Made by a program: the position numbers and the translations under genes. A stretch of DNA of 15,803 bases, from NCBI GenBank assembly GCA_016462095.1, contig JAEMTW010000016.1, positions 2,192-17,994 on the forward strand, given 5' to 3'. The stretch is from Thermoleophilia bacterium. GTDB taxonomy: Bacteria > Actinomycetota > Thermoleophilia > Gaiellales > F1-60-MAGs149. The notes under the pieces were generated by a model, which was given only the letters and a program-made list of their open reading frames with translations, made no database searches and had not been told where the DNA came from. Below are positions 7,800 through 14,380 of the stretch, one piece after another (within the stretch, counting starts at the first letter, position 1; the number at the start of each line of letters is the position of its first letter).

Positions 7800-8398
7800 T
7801 CCGCGCCGCCTCCGCTGATGACCCACTGCGCATCGCGGTGCTGGCCTCGGGTCGTGGTTCGAATCTCGCAGCCTTGCTCGACGGGCTCGACGCGACTGCG
7901 CGGATTGTCGCTGTTGTCTCCAATCGCGCCGACGCGATCGCGTTGGCACGCGCCAAGGACGTCGAGATCGAGACCGAGGTCTTCGTGCGCGGCGAGGACT
8001 GGGCAGAGCGCGACCGACTGATGGGCGACTGGCTTGCAGCCCGCGACGTCGAACTCGTGGTGTTGGCGGGCTTTCTCGAGATCCTGACACCCGTCTTCAT
8101 CGACCGCCTCCCCACGATCAATGTGCACCCATCGCTGCTGCCGGCTTTTCCGGGACTAAAGGCCTGGGAGCAGGCCCTCGCGGCGGGTGTGCCCGAGACG
8201 GGGGTCACCGTGCACCTCGTCGATGCCGGACTCGACACGGGGCCACCAATTGCACAGGAGCCCGTGCCGATTCGACCGGGCGATGACGGTGCTGCGCTGC
8301 ACGAGCGGATCCAGGCAGTCGAGCATCGCCTGCTGCCCGACGTCGTTCGGCGTCTGGCACGCAACGAGATTCCCACACCGCAGGCGGTGGCACGATGA
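7796..8398 (+). CDS. purN: Phosphoribosylglycinamide formyltransferase (GAR transformylase)
   Basis: Transfers the formyl group of 10-formyltetrahydrofolate to GAR, giving FGAR (EC 2.1.2.2), step 3. The 200-residue protein has the phosphate-binding ASGRGSNL at residues 17-24. The catalytic triad is recognisable: N109 and H111 in INVHPSLLPAFPG, and D147 in VHLVDAGLDTGP. The start is the ATG inside the purM stop (ATGA at 7796-7799); a longer frame exists upstream inside purM but has no family similarity, so I rejected it. The C-terminus ends in a second ATGA overlap with purH. Both overlaps suggest translational coupling. It is the folate-dependent enzyme and not the formate-dependent PurT. Confidence 0.96.
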   Translation: MIRAASADDPLRIAVLASGRGSNLAALLDGLDATARIVAVVSNRADAIALARAKDVEIETEVFVRGEDWAERDRLMGDWLAARDVELVVLAGFLEILTPVFIDRLPTINVHPSLLPAFPGLKAWEQALAAGVPETGVTVHLVDAGLDTGPPIAQEPVPIRPGDDGAALHERIQAVEHRLLPDVVRRLARNEIPTPQAVAR

Positions 8399-9936
8399 GC
8401 CGCATTCGCCGCGCCCTGATCTCGGTCTCCGACGTAGCGGGTCTCGAAGAGCTGGCAGTCGCTCTGCACGAGCTCGGCATCGAGATCGTCGCGTCGAGCG
8501 GTACCGGCAAGCGCATTGCCGAGGCAGGCGTACCGTGGCTTGCAGTCGAAGAGGTGACCGGCGCGCCCGAGATGCTCGGCGGGCGAGTCAAGACGCTTCA
8601 CCCAGGCATCCACGGTGGCATCCTTGCCCGTCGCGACGTGCCCGAAGACTTGGCACGCATCGAGGAGTTCGGGATCAAGGAGATTGGCCTCGTCGTCGTC
8701 AACCTTTACCCCTTCCGCGAGACTGTCGCGACACCGGGCATTACCGATGCTGAGGTGATCGAGAAGATCGACGTGGGCGGGCCGGCGATGGTGCGTGCCG
8801 CCGCGAAGAACCACCAATCCGTGGGGGTCGTCACGTCGCCGAGCCGCTACGCGGAGGTGATCGCCGAGCTACGCGAGCACGACGGCGTGCTCAGCGACGA
8901 GACGCGGCGCCGGCTTGCCTCCGAGGCCTTCACGATGACGGCCGGCTACGACGCTGCGATCTCTGCCTGGTTTATGGGCAACGTCGCGCTGCCGGACGAG
9001 ATCGTGATCGACCTGCAGCGCGAGCGCGAGTTGCCCTACGGCGAGAATCCGCACCAAGAGGCCGCGTACTACGTCGATCGCACTGCCTCTCGTCACCTGC
9101 TGACCGGCGTCGTCCAGCACGGCGGCAAGGGGCTCTCGTACAACAACCTTGCCGATCTCGCAGCCGCGCACGCGATTGCGAACGAGTTTGACGAGCCGGC
9201 CTGCGCGATCATCAAGCATCAAAACCCCTGTGGCGTTGCGCTCGGTAGCGATGCGGCCGAGGCATACGAGAAGGCGCTTGCCGGCGATCCAGTCAGCGCA
9301 TTTGGTGGTGTGATCGCCATCAACCGGCCCATCACCGCCGAGCTTGGTGCCCGCCTCGCCGAGCAGTTCCTCGAGGTGGTCATCGCACCGAGTTTCGAGG
9401 ATGGCGCGCTCGAGGCGCTCGCCGTGCGTCCAAACACGCGCCTCTTGGAAGACACTGATCCGCCACGTCGTGGTCCGCTGCGTCACTACCGACCTGTGCC
9501 CGGCGGCATGCTGGTGCAGGATCCCGACAGTGCCGACGAGCCGCGCGCGGCCATGACCGTTGTCACGAAGGCGCAGCCCGACTCGCGCGAGTGGGCCGAC
9601 CTTGTGTTTGCCTGGCGCATCGTGCGCCACGTCTCGTCGAACGCGATCGTGATCGCCCGCGATGGCGCAACCTTGGGAATTGGCGCCGGCCAGATGAGCC
9701 GCGTCGATTCGGTTCGGATCGCGGTGGAGAAGACGCCAGAGGAGCGCCGTGCTGGCGCGGTGCTCGCCTCCGATGCGTTCTTTCCGTTCCCTGATGGGGC
9801 CGAGCTGGCCTTGCAGGCCGGGATCACCGCGATCATCCAGCCGGGTGGCGCCAAGCGCGACGACGAGGTTACGGCCGCTGTCGATGCGGCTGGTGTAGCG
9901 ATGCTCCACGTCGGCCGTCGCCACTTCCGCCACTAG
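8395..9936 (+). CDS. purH: Bifunctional AICAR formyltransferase / IMP cyclohydrolase
   Basis: Carries out the last two steps to IMP: formylation of AICAR with 10-formyltetrahydrofolate (EC 2.1.2.3) and ring closure of FAICAR (EC 3.5.4.10). The N-terminal MGS-like cyclohydrolase domain covers roughly residues 1-195, with ALISVSDVAGLEELA, ASSGTGKRI, KTLHPGIHGGIL from residue 66 and GGPAMVRAAAKN. The formyltransferase domain carries LPYGENPHQEAAYY, the catalytic Lys-His pair K274-H275 in IIKHQNPCGVA, SAFGGVIA, and FFPFPDGAELA near the end. Length (513) fits the family. The start overlaps the purN stop by ATGA and the stop is followed after 1 nt by the next gene. Both this enzyme and PurN depend on one-carbon supply. 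Confidence 0.97.
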   Translation: MSRIRRALISVSDVAGLEELAVALHELGIEIVASSGTGKRIAEAGVPWLAVEEVTGAPEMLGGRVKTLHPGIHGGILARRDVPEDLARIEEFGIKEIGLVVVNLYPFRETVATPGITDAEVIEKIDVGGPAMVRAAAKNHQSVGVVTSPSRYAEVIAELREHDGVLSDETRRRLASEAFTMTAGYDAAISAWFMGNVALPDEIVIDLQRERELPYGENPHQEAAYYVDRTASRHLLTGVVQHGGKGLSYNNLADLAAAHAIANEFDEPACAIIKHQNPCGVALGSDAAEAYEKALAGDPVSAFGGVIAINRPITAELGARLAEQFLEVVIAPSFEDGALEALAVRPNTRLLEDTDPPRRGPLRHYRPVPGGMLVQDPDSADEPRAAMTVVTKAQPDSREWADLVFAWRIVRHVSSNAIVIARDGATLGIGAGQMSRVDSVRIAVEKTPEERRAGAVLASDAFFPFPDGAELALQAGITAIIQPGGAKRDDEVTAAVDAAGVAMLHVGRRHFRH

Positions 9937-9937
9937 C

Positions 9938-11050
9938 GTGGAGCACCTTTCTTCCGCCGAGGCCTGCACGATCATCGTCTCGCGGCAAGGCTTCGCGACG
10001 CGTAATCGCGTGGCGACGGCAGACGACGTGCTGGCCACGATCGGTCAGTTGGGCTGCGTCCAGCTCGACTCGGTCATGACCGTCGCGCGAGCGCATCGCC
10101 TAACGCTCGCGGCACGGGTGGGGAGGGTGCCGGCGACGACGCTCAACGGTCTGCGCCGTAGTGGGCGGATTGCGGAGGTGTGGGCACACGAGGCCAGCCT
10201 GATCGACGCAAGCGACCTGCCGTACTTTCGAGGCGGCATGCTCAGCGAGCAGCAGCATCGCTGGTGGGGGCCGGTCCTTCAAGAGCATCCGCGGATTGCG
10301 AAGGAGGTCTTGTGTCGGATCGAGGCGGAGGGGCCGCTGACGCCGGGCGATTTCGGTGGCGCGGGCACACCGGGGTGGTGGGAGTGGTCGCCTGCCAAGC
10401 AGGTCTTCGAGGCGCTCTTCTCGAGTGGGCAACTCGCGGTGCGCGAGCGCCGGAGTTTCGCGCGGGTCTACGACCTGCCCGAGCGACTCTATACGGCGCA
10501 GCAGCTTGCGCCGGTCGACGAGGCGGAGGCGCTGCGTTGGCGCGTACTGCGGGCAGTCACCGCGCGGGGGATCGTCACGGAGAAGCGACTGTCCGACTAC
10601 TTCCGCGTCCAGGGCCGCTCCAAGCCACTCGCCGCTCCGATCGCCAACCTGATCGACGAAGGGGCAATCGTCCGCGTGCACGTGGGCGAGCACGCGGCGC
10701 TTGCAGACCCTGCGGCGCTAACTCTTCCGGATGACCCAACGGCAGCCGTCTTGCTCTGTCCGTTCGACAACCTAATTTGGGATCGGGACGAAACGGAGCG
10801 CCTGTTTGGCTTTCGACACCGCCTCGAGATCTACGTGCCAAAGCCAAAGCGCCAGTACGGCTACTACGTGTTGCCCTTACTCGTCGGCTCGCGCCTCGTC
10901 GGCCGCGCCGATGTCAAAGCCGATCGCAAGGCAGGCGCGTTGCGCATCCTCTCGATGCACTGGGATGGCCGGCCGGCACCGCGAGCGCTGGACCGTGCCG
11001 CCACCCGCCTGGCCTGGACGCTCGGTCTGCCTTCCGTCACAAACGCGTGA
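9938..11050 (+). CDS. Winged-helix DNA glycosylase, AlkX/YcaQ (HTH_42) family
   Basis: A 370-residue member of the HTH_42 superfamily that contains the DNA glycosylases AlkZ and YcaQ/AlkX, which unhook bulky alkylated purines and interstrand crosslinks. The catalytic strand motif reads VQLDSV, giving Q42-L-D44: the Q-hydrophobic-D pattern of the YcaQ/AlkX branch, whereas the AlkZ branch has Q-hydrophobic-Q. The C-terminal hallmark LLCPFDNLIWDRDETERLFGF followed by RLEIYVPKPKRQYGYYVLP is intact, as is the WAHEAS block near residue 85. The start is a GTG, 1 nt after the purH stop, so it is translated as the last gene of the purine operon. Its stop codon lies inside a 22-bp imperfect palindrome (11047-11068). 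Glycosylase activity is inferred from family and motif; some HTH_42 members have no proven activity. Confidence 0.88.
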   Translation: MEHLSSAEACTIIVSRQGFATRNRVATADDVLATIGQLGCVQLDSVMTVARAHRLTLAARVGRVPATTLNGLRRSGRIAEVWAHEASLIDASDLPYFRGGMLSEQQHRWWGPVLQEHPRIAKEVLCRIEAEGPLTPGDFGGAGTPGWWEWSPAKQVFEALFSSGQLAVRERRSFARVYDLPERLYTAQQLAPVDEAEALRWRVLRAVTARGIVTEKRLSDYFRVQGRSKPLAAPIANLIDEGAIVRVHVGEHAALADPAALTLPDDPTAAVLLCPFDNLIWDRDETERLFGFRHRLEIYVPKPKRQYGYYVLPLLVGSRLVGRADVKADRKAGALRILSMHWDGRPAPRALDRAATRLAWTLGLPSVTNA

Positions 11051-11068
11051 CGATGACGTATTCGTCAC
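11047..11068. promoter_or_regulatory. 22-bp imperfect palindrome, operator-like (copy A)
   Basis: Differs at only 2 of 22 positions from the perfect palindrome at 12758-12779, whose half-site is GTGACGAATAC. GTCAC recurs 14 bp downstream as GGTCAC, inside the 35-bp identical block. The palindromic form and repetition ahead of both paralogues suggest a protein-binding site, though it lies about 180 bp upstream of the start codon. A hairpin role downstream of the glycosylase stop is an alternative. Confidence 0.5.
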
Positions 11069-11163
11069 GTTGAGGCGGTCACAGGTCTCGCGAGGTGTGG
11101 TTTCACAATCTGGCATGAGCAGGCGACATTCTGGGCCCGGGCCCAAAATGTCCGTCTTCGTTC
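11047..11163 (+). repeat. Duplicated upstream module, copy A
   Basis: This 117-bp stretch aligns with 12758-12875 at a constant offset of 1711 bp, with one single-base gap. It contains a 22-bp palindrome (11047-11068), a 35-bp block (11071-11105) identical to 12782-12816, a shared ATCTGGCA, and then a 30-bp GGGCCC-centred palindrome. It starts inside the stop codon of the glycosylase gene and lies upstream of the first ATPase-GNAT gene. A second 30-bp palindrome and a -10-like hexamer follow before that gene's ATG. Confidence 0.9.
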
Positions 11164-11207
11164 AACGACTCCTGAGGCGACATTCTGGGCCCGGGCCCAA
11201 TGTGTCG
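11124..11207. repeat. Pair of 30-bp GGGCCC-centred palindromes (pair A)
   Basis: Two palindromes, 11124-11153 and 11178-11207, each begin CGACATTCTGGGCCC and end in TGTCC or TGTCG. They are separated by 24 bp, 54 bp centre to centre. The inner 28 bp of the first have one mismatched pair; the second has three mismatched pairs near the flanks of the core, but its outer arms extend to 36 bp (11175-11210). No T-run follows. They fill the space between the glycosylase gene and the first ATPase-GNAT gene. Confidence 0.85.
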
Positions 11208-11239
11208 CCTCTCAATCAGCGACCGGTTCGTGCGTCGCC

Positions 11240-11245
11240 TAGAGT
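11240..11245 (+). promoter_or_regulatory. Putative -10 for the first ATPase-GNAT gene
   Basis: TAGAGT lies 6 nt before the ATG at 11252, which would make the mRNA leaderless. There is no Shine-Dalgarno sequence. The -35 region (about 11217-11222) is poor, so an activator or alternative sigma factor would be plausible. Confidence 0.45.
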
Positions 11246-11251
11246 TGCCAG

Positions 11252-12703
11252 ATGAGTGGCAGCATCCGACTCTCGTTCGAGGCCTCGCCCACCGTGCTGC
11301 GGCTGGCAGATGCCACGACTGCTCAGTTTGTTGCCGACGCGGGTCTTGCCGCCGATGATGCGGCGCGGGTACAGCGTGCCGTGCAGATCTTTGTGGCCTT
11401 CTCTGTCCATCATTCGTACGAGGACGTGATGGGGGGTGAGATCGAGTTGAGTCTTGACCTCACTCCCAATGGCGTCAAGGTTGTGGTGCACGACTGGGGA
11501 CGACCATGGCGACGCGCGGGAGGATCGTTTGGTCCCCTGCCATCTGAGCTGGCCGAGGCGGCCGAGCTTGATCCGGACGCGCAGCTCGACAATCTGGCGG
11601 ATGAAGGAAAACTGTTGACGCTGCAGATTGCGTGCACACACGACGCAAACGCCAGGCTTGCCTCAGCCCCCATCAAACCAGGGCGTACGCCGAAGCAGCT
11701 AGACCATCACAGCGAGGACGAAGTCGAGATTCGACTCGCTACGCCGGATGATGCCGATGCGATCTGCGGGCTCCTGTACGACAACTACGGCCTGGACTAT
11801 GTGCACGCCGAGTTCTATCGCCCAGTCATCATCGCGATCGGCATTGAACGGGGCATTCTCGCCAGCACTGTCGCGTATGCGGGTGACGAGCTAGTCGGTC
11901 ATATCGCGCTGTTCGGATCTGGGCCAATGAGCACGATGGGATCCGGTGAGGCTCCCGAGATGGCAGCGGCATTGATCGCGGAGGAGTGGCGCGGGCTCTG
12001 GCTCTACAACCGTCTGCACGATTTCGCGGTCGCGAACGCGCGCAGCCTTGGCGTGTCGGCGGTGTTTGGACAGTCGACGACAGCGCATGTTGTGAGCCAG
12101 CGACTTGGAGTCGGGTCTGGCTATCAGTTCACGGCGCTGATGATCGGAGGCACGCCGCCCACGATGGCAAAGGGTCAGATCAAGCGTGGCGCGCAGGTTT
12201 TGGCACGTGGTGGCTTGGCCTATGCCGTGTTGCCACTCGCTGCGTCGCCCGTGCTCACGGCAACACTGCCCGAGCAGTATGCGACTGTGTTGCGGCGGAT
12301 TGCGGACGAGGCCGGTTACGCGATCATCGCACCTGACGGAGTCGACCCCGCCGGCGTTGAGGACGCTCCGATCTATTGGAAGCAAGCGGGTAGCGAGTTT
12401 GTCTACGTCTCCGGTCCGCATGACTTGCGGGCCGTTGAGCGTGAATTTTGGGCTGAGGACGCGCGTCGAGCTGAGACGCTCTACGTCGATCTCGACCTCA
12501 CCTTCGACTGCTCCGAGGCGATCGAGATGCTGCGTGAGCGCGGGTTCTACCTGAGTGGTCTGATTCCAGCTGGTCGAGACGGCCGCGACTGGCTTCGCAT
12601 GCAGCGTCCGCAGGCAGCTGCTGACATCGATGGCATTCGGCTTCTGCCCGAGGCGCGTTGGCTGCTCGATGAGGTACTCGCCGACCGCGCGAGCGTCACC
12701 TGA
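11252..12703 (+). CDS. RsbW-like ATPase-fold / GNAT acetyltransferase fusion protein, paralogue 1
   Basis: A 483-residue multidomain protein of uncertain function. Residues 1-135 resemble the GHKL/anti-sigma (RsbW) fold: AVQIFVAFSVHHSY (43-56) aligns with the RsbW N-box and VVVHDWGRPWRRAGG (77-91) with the D-box. The N-box Glu and Asn that bind Mg-ATP are replaced by Ile46 and Phe50, so ATP hydrolysis is doubtful. Residues 158-300 are a GNAT fold (VEIRLATPDDADAICGLLY ... TVAYAGDELVGHIAL). In the acetyl-CoA loop, WRGLWLYNRL, a Trp stands where the tandem paralogue has Gly. Residues 320-483 form a third region (ETLYVDLDL, GFYLSGLIPAGRDGRDWLR) also seen in the paralogue. There is no signal peptide or membrane segment. 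The ATG is preceded at 6 nt by TAGAGT. The acetylation target and any sigma-factor partner are unknown; the neighbours give no direct clue. Confidence 0.8.
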   Translation: MSGSIRLSFEASPTVLRLADATTAQFVADAGLAADDAARVQRAVQIFVAFSVHHSYEDVMGGEIELSLDLTPNGVKVVVHDWGRPWRRAGGSFGPLPSELAEAAELDPDAQLDNLADEGKLLTLQIACTHDANARLASAPIKPGRTPKQLDHHSEDEVEIRLATPDDADAICGLLYDNYGLDYVHAEFYRPVIIAIGIERGILASTVAYAGDELVGHIALFGSGPMSTMGSGEAPEMAAALIAEEWRGLWLYNRLHDFAVANARSLGVSAVFGQSTTAHVVSQRLGVGSGYQFTALMIGGTPPTMAKGQIKRGAQVLARGGLAYAVLPLAASPVLTATLPEQYATVLRRIADEAGYAIIAPDGVDPAGVEDAPIYWKQAGSEFVYVSGPHDLRAVEREFWAEDARRAETLYVDLDLTFDCSEAIEMLRERGFYLSGLIPAGRDGRDWLRMQRPQAAADIDGIRLLPEARWLLDEVLADRASVT

Positions 12704-12757
12704 CGTAGCCCACGCCTGGGGGTACGTCGTTCGTCGTCTGCGTTGCAACACATCCAC

Positions 12758-12779
12758 GTGACGAATACGTATTCGTCAC
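12758..12779. promoter_or_regulatory. 22-bp perfect palindrome, operator-like (copy B)
   Basis: A perfect inverted repeat with half-site GTGACGAATAC and no spacer. It looks like the binding site of a homodimeric regulator, but I cannot name the regulator. It lies about 165 bp upstream of the second paralogue's start and 54 bp after the stop of the first. Confidence 0.55.
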
Positions 12780-12875
12780 ACTGAGGCGGTCACAGGTCTC
12801 GCGAGGTGTGGTTTCATCATCTGGCACTCAGGCGGACATGATGGGCCCGGGCCCATCATGTCCGTAGCCTCGTTT
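12758..12875 (+). repeat. Duplicated upstream module, copy B
   Basis: Second copy of the module at 11047-11163, placed ahead of the second ATPase-GNAT gene. The 35-bp core (12782-12816) is identical to copy A base for base, and the flanking palindromes match with few changes. Because the two proteins differ at about half their residues, this identity in non-coding DNA is far higher than expected from an old, neutral duplication. Confidence 0.9.
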
Positions 12876-12921
12876 CCGCTGGTGAAGCAGGCGACATTCT
12901 GGGCCCGGGCCCAAAATGTCG
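12834..12921. repeat. Pair of 30-bp GGGCCC-centred palindromes (pair B)
   Basis: The palindrome at 12834-12863 (half-site GGACATGATGGGCCC) is perfect and extends to 32 bp (12833-12864). The one at 12892-12921 has one mismatched pair and its arms extend to 42 bp (12886-12927). A 28-bp spacer separates them, 58 bp centre to centre. Positions 12886-12920 are identical to 11118-11152 over 35 bp. The second palindrome ends 4 nt before the proposed -10 of the downstream gene, so it covers the -35 region. Confidence 0.87.
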
Positions 12922-12930
12922 CCTGCTCAG

Positions 12931-12936
12931 TACGAT
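12931..12936 (+). promoter_or_regulatory. Putative -10 for the second ATPase-GNAT gene
   Basis: TACGAT lies 7 nt before the ATG at 12944. It overlaps the other candidate ATG (12935), which argues against that one. The -35 position falls inside the second 30-bp palindrome. Confidence 0.45.
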
Positions 12937-12943
12937 GTCGCGC

Positions 12944-14380
12944 ATGCTTGGTCGCACAACGCTCACCATTCCCGCTTCGCCGTCGACGGCGATCATTGCC
13001 GAGGCCGTCGCGACGAGTTTTGCGCATGAGGCAGGTGTTCCCGCCGAAGGCGTCGAGCGACTCCAGCGTGCGATTCGTTGCCTCGTCAACTTCAGCGTCG
13101 AACAGTCGTATGGAGGGGACAGTGGTGGCGACGTCGAGGTGAGTCTCGAGCTCGACAGCGACGGAGTTGTGGTTGATGTGCACGACTGGGGTAAACCCTT
13201 TCGGCGCGCCGGTGGTCCAGGTGGCCCGCTCCCGCCCGGGTTGGAAGACGCAGAGGTCGTCGGCGAGAACGTGCGGCTGATCAACCTCGCCAACGAAGGC
13301 AAACGGCTCACGCTCCTTATTGCGACCGAGCACGCCATCACCCTGTCGCCCGTCATCGATGGTGCGGCCGACGCCACGCGCGCCTCGCGTTCACAGTCCG
13401 CAGAGGGCATCGAAATTCGCGATGCGACAATCGCCGACGCAGATGCAATCTCGCAGTTGATGTACCGCGGCTACGGCCTCGGCTACGTCCACGCCGACTT
13501 CTACCGTCCCGTTTGGGTTGAAGCGGCAATGAACGACGGGCACGTCTCGAGCACCGTCGCGTACGCCGGTGACGAGTTGATTGGGCATCACGCACTATTG
13601 ATCTCGGGTCCGCAGGAGGCCGCGGAATCTGGCGTGGCGGTCGTAGCCCGCGAATGGCGTGGTCTCGGTCTGTTCGACCAGATGTTCGAGTGCACCGTCG
13701 CGCGCGCCAAGGCGCTGGGTATTCCCGCCATGTTTGGCCAAGCGACAACGGCCCACATCTACAGCCAGCGCTCGGAGTTCAAGTCGGGGTACAAGCCGAC
13801 CGCGCTGATGATCGGTGCTGCGCCTGCCGCGATGGCGCAGGCTCAAGGTGGCGATGGTGCGGAGCCTGCGGGGCGCGGGGCGCTGCTCAACTCCGTGCTG
13901 CCGTTGGTCGCGACACCTCAGATTGGCGTTGCGTTGCCCGCGCTCTACGCAGATACGCTCCAGCGCATTGCCGCCAATGCGGGCCTCGAAATTATCGCGC
14001 CACAGGGTGCAGTGCCGCTCGAGTTGAGCGAGGACATCGTGTTTTCTGCCGAAGGCCTGTCGGCGAATCTATACGTCTCGGGTGGAGCCGACCCTCACCG
14101 CCTCGAGCGCATGCTCTGGTCGGACGATGGGCGACGCGCGGAGACGCTCTACGCCGACCTCGACCTCACCTGTGATTGTGAAGCGGCCTTGCAAACTTTG
14201 CGCTCGCAGGGTTTTTACCTATCCGGGTTAGTCCACGCAGGGCGTGACGGCCGCGACTGGTTGCGACTGCAGCGACCACAGGCGCAGGCCGATCTCGAGC
14301 AATTGCACGTCGAAGGCGATTTTGCAGCCTGGCTGCTTGAGGCAGTGCTGGCCGATCGCGCCAGCGTCAGTTCGGACTAG
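12944..14380 (+). CDS. RsbW-like ATPase-fold / GNAT acetyltransferase fusion protein, paralogue 2
   Basis: A 478-residue tandem paralogue of the upstream protein. By eye it is 61/130 identical without a gap over the first domain and about 42/68 over the first half of the GNAT domain. The RsbW-like part has AIRCLVNFSVEQSY (43-56), where the N-box Glu and Asn are Cys46 and Phe50, and the D-box VHDWGKPFRRAGG (79-91). The GNAT part covers about residues 156-290, with an acetyl-CoA loop EWRGLGLFDQM (237-247) that keeps a glycine. The C-terminal part repeats ETLYADLDLT and GFYLSGLVHAGRDGRDWLR. An ATG at 12935 would add MSR, but 12944 matches the paralogue's length exactly and lies 7 nt after TACGAT, so I prefer it. 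The stop codon overlaps that of the convergent hydrolase gene. Function unknown; acetyl-CoA chemistry is more plausible here than in paralogue 1. Confidence 0.8.
   Translation: MLGRTTLTIPASPSTAIIAEAVATSFAHEAGVPAEGVERLQRAIRCLVNFSVEQSYGGDSGGDVEVSLELDSDGVVVDVHDWGKPFRRAGGPGGPLPPGLEDAEVVGENVRLINLANEGKRLTLLIATEHAITLSPVIDGAADATRASRSQSAEGIEIRDATIADADAISQLMYRGYGLGYVHADFYRPVWVEAAMNDGHVSSTVAYAGDELIGHHALLISGPQEAAESGVAVVAREWRGLGLFDQMFECTVARAKALGIPAMFGQATTAHIYSQRSEFKSGYKPTALMIGAAPAAMAQAQGGDGAEPAGRGALLNSVLPLVATPQIGVALPALYADTLQRIAANAGLEIIAPQGAVPLELSEDIVFSAEGLSANLYVSGGADPHRLERMLWSDDGRRAETLYADLDLTCDCEAALQTLRSQGFYLSGLVHAGRDGRDWLRLQRPQAQADLEQLHVEGDFAAWLLEAVLADRASVSSD

Noticed and set aside
7789..8817. 342-codon - strand frame opposite purN and purH
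   Set aside because: Antisense to two well-supported overlapping genes, with serine/arginine-rich shadow composition.
8869..10038. 389-codon - strand frame opposite purH
   Set aside because: Same reason: it mirrors purH codons, has no recognisable domain and crosses the purH/glycosylase junction.
11047..12927. CRISPR array or tRNA genes in the palindrome-rich intergenic regions
   Set aside because: The repeats are palindromes at irregular spacing with only two per site and no regular spacers; no cloverleaf with a T-loop GTTCGA-type motif is present.
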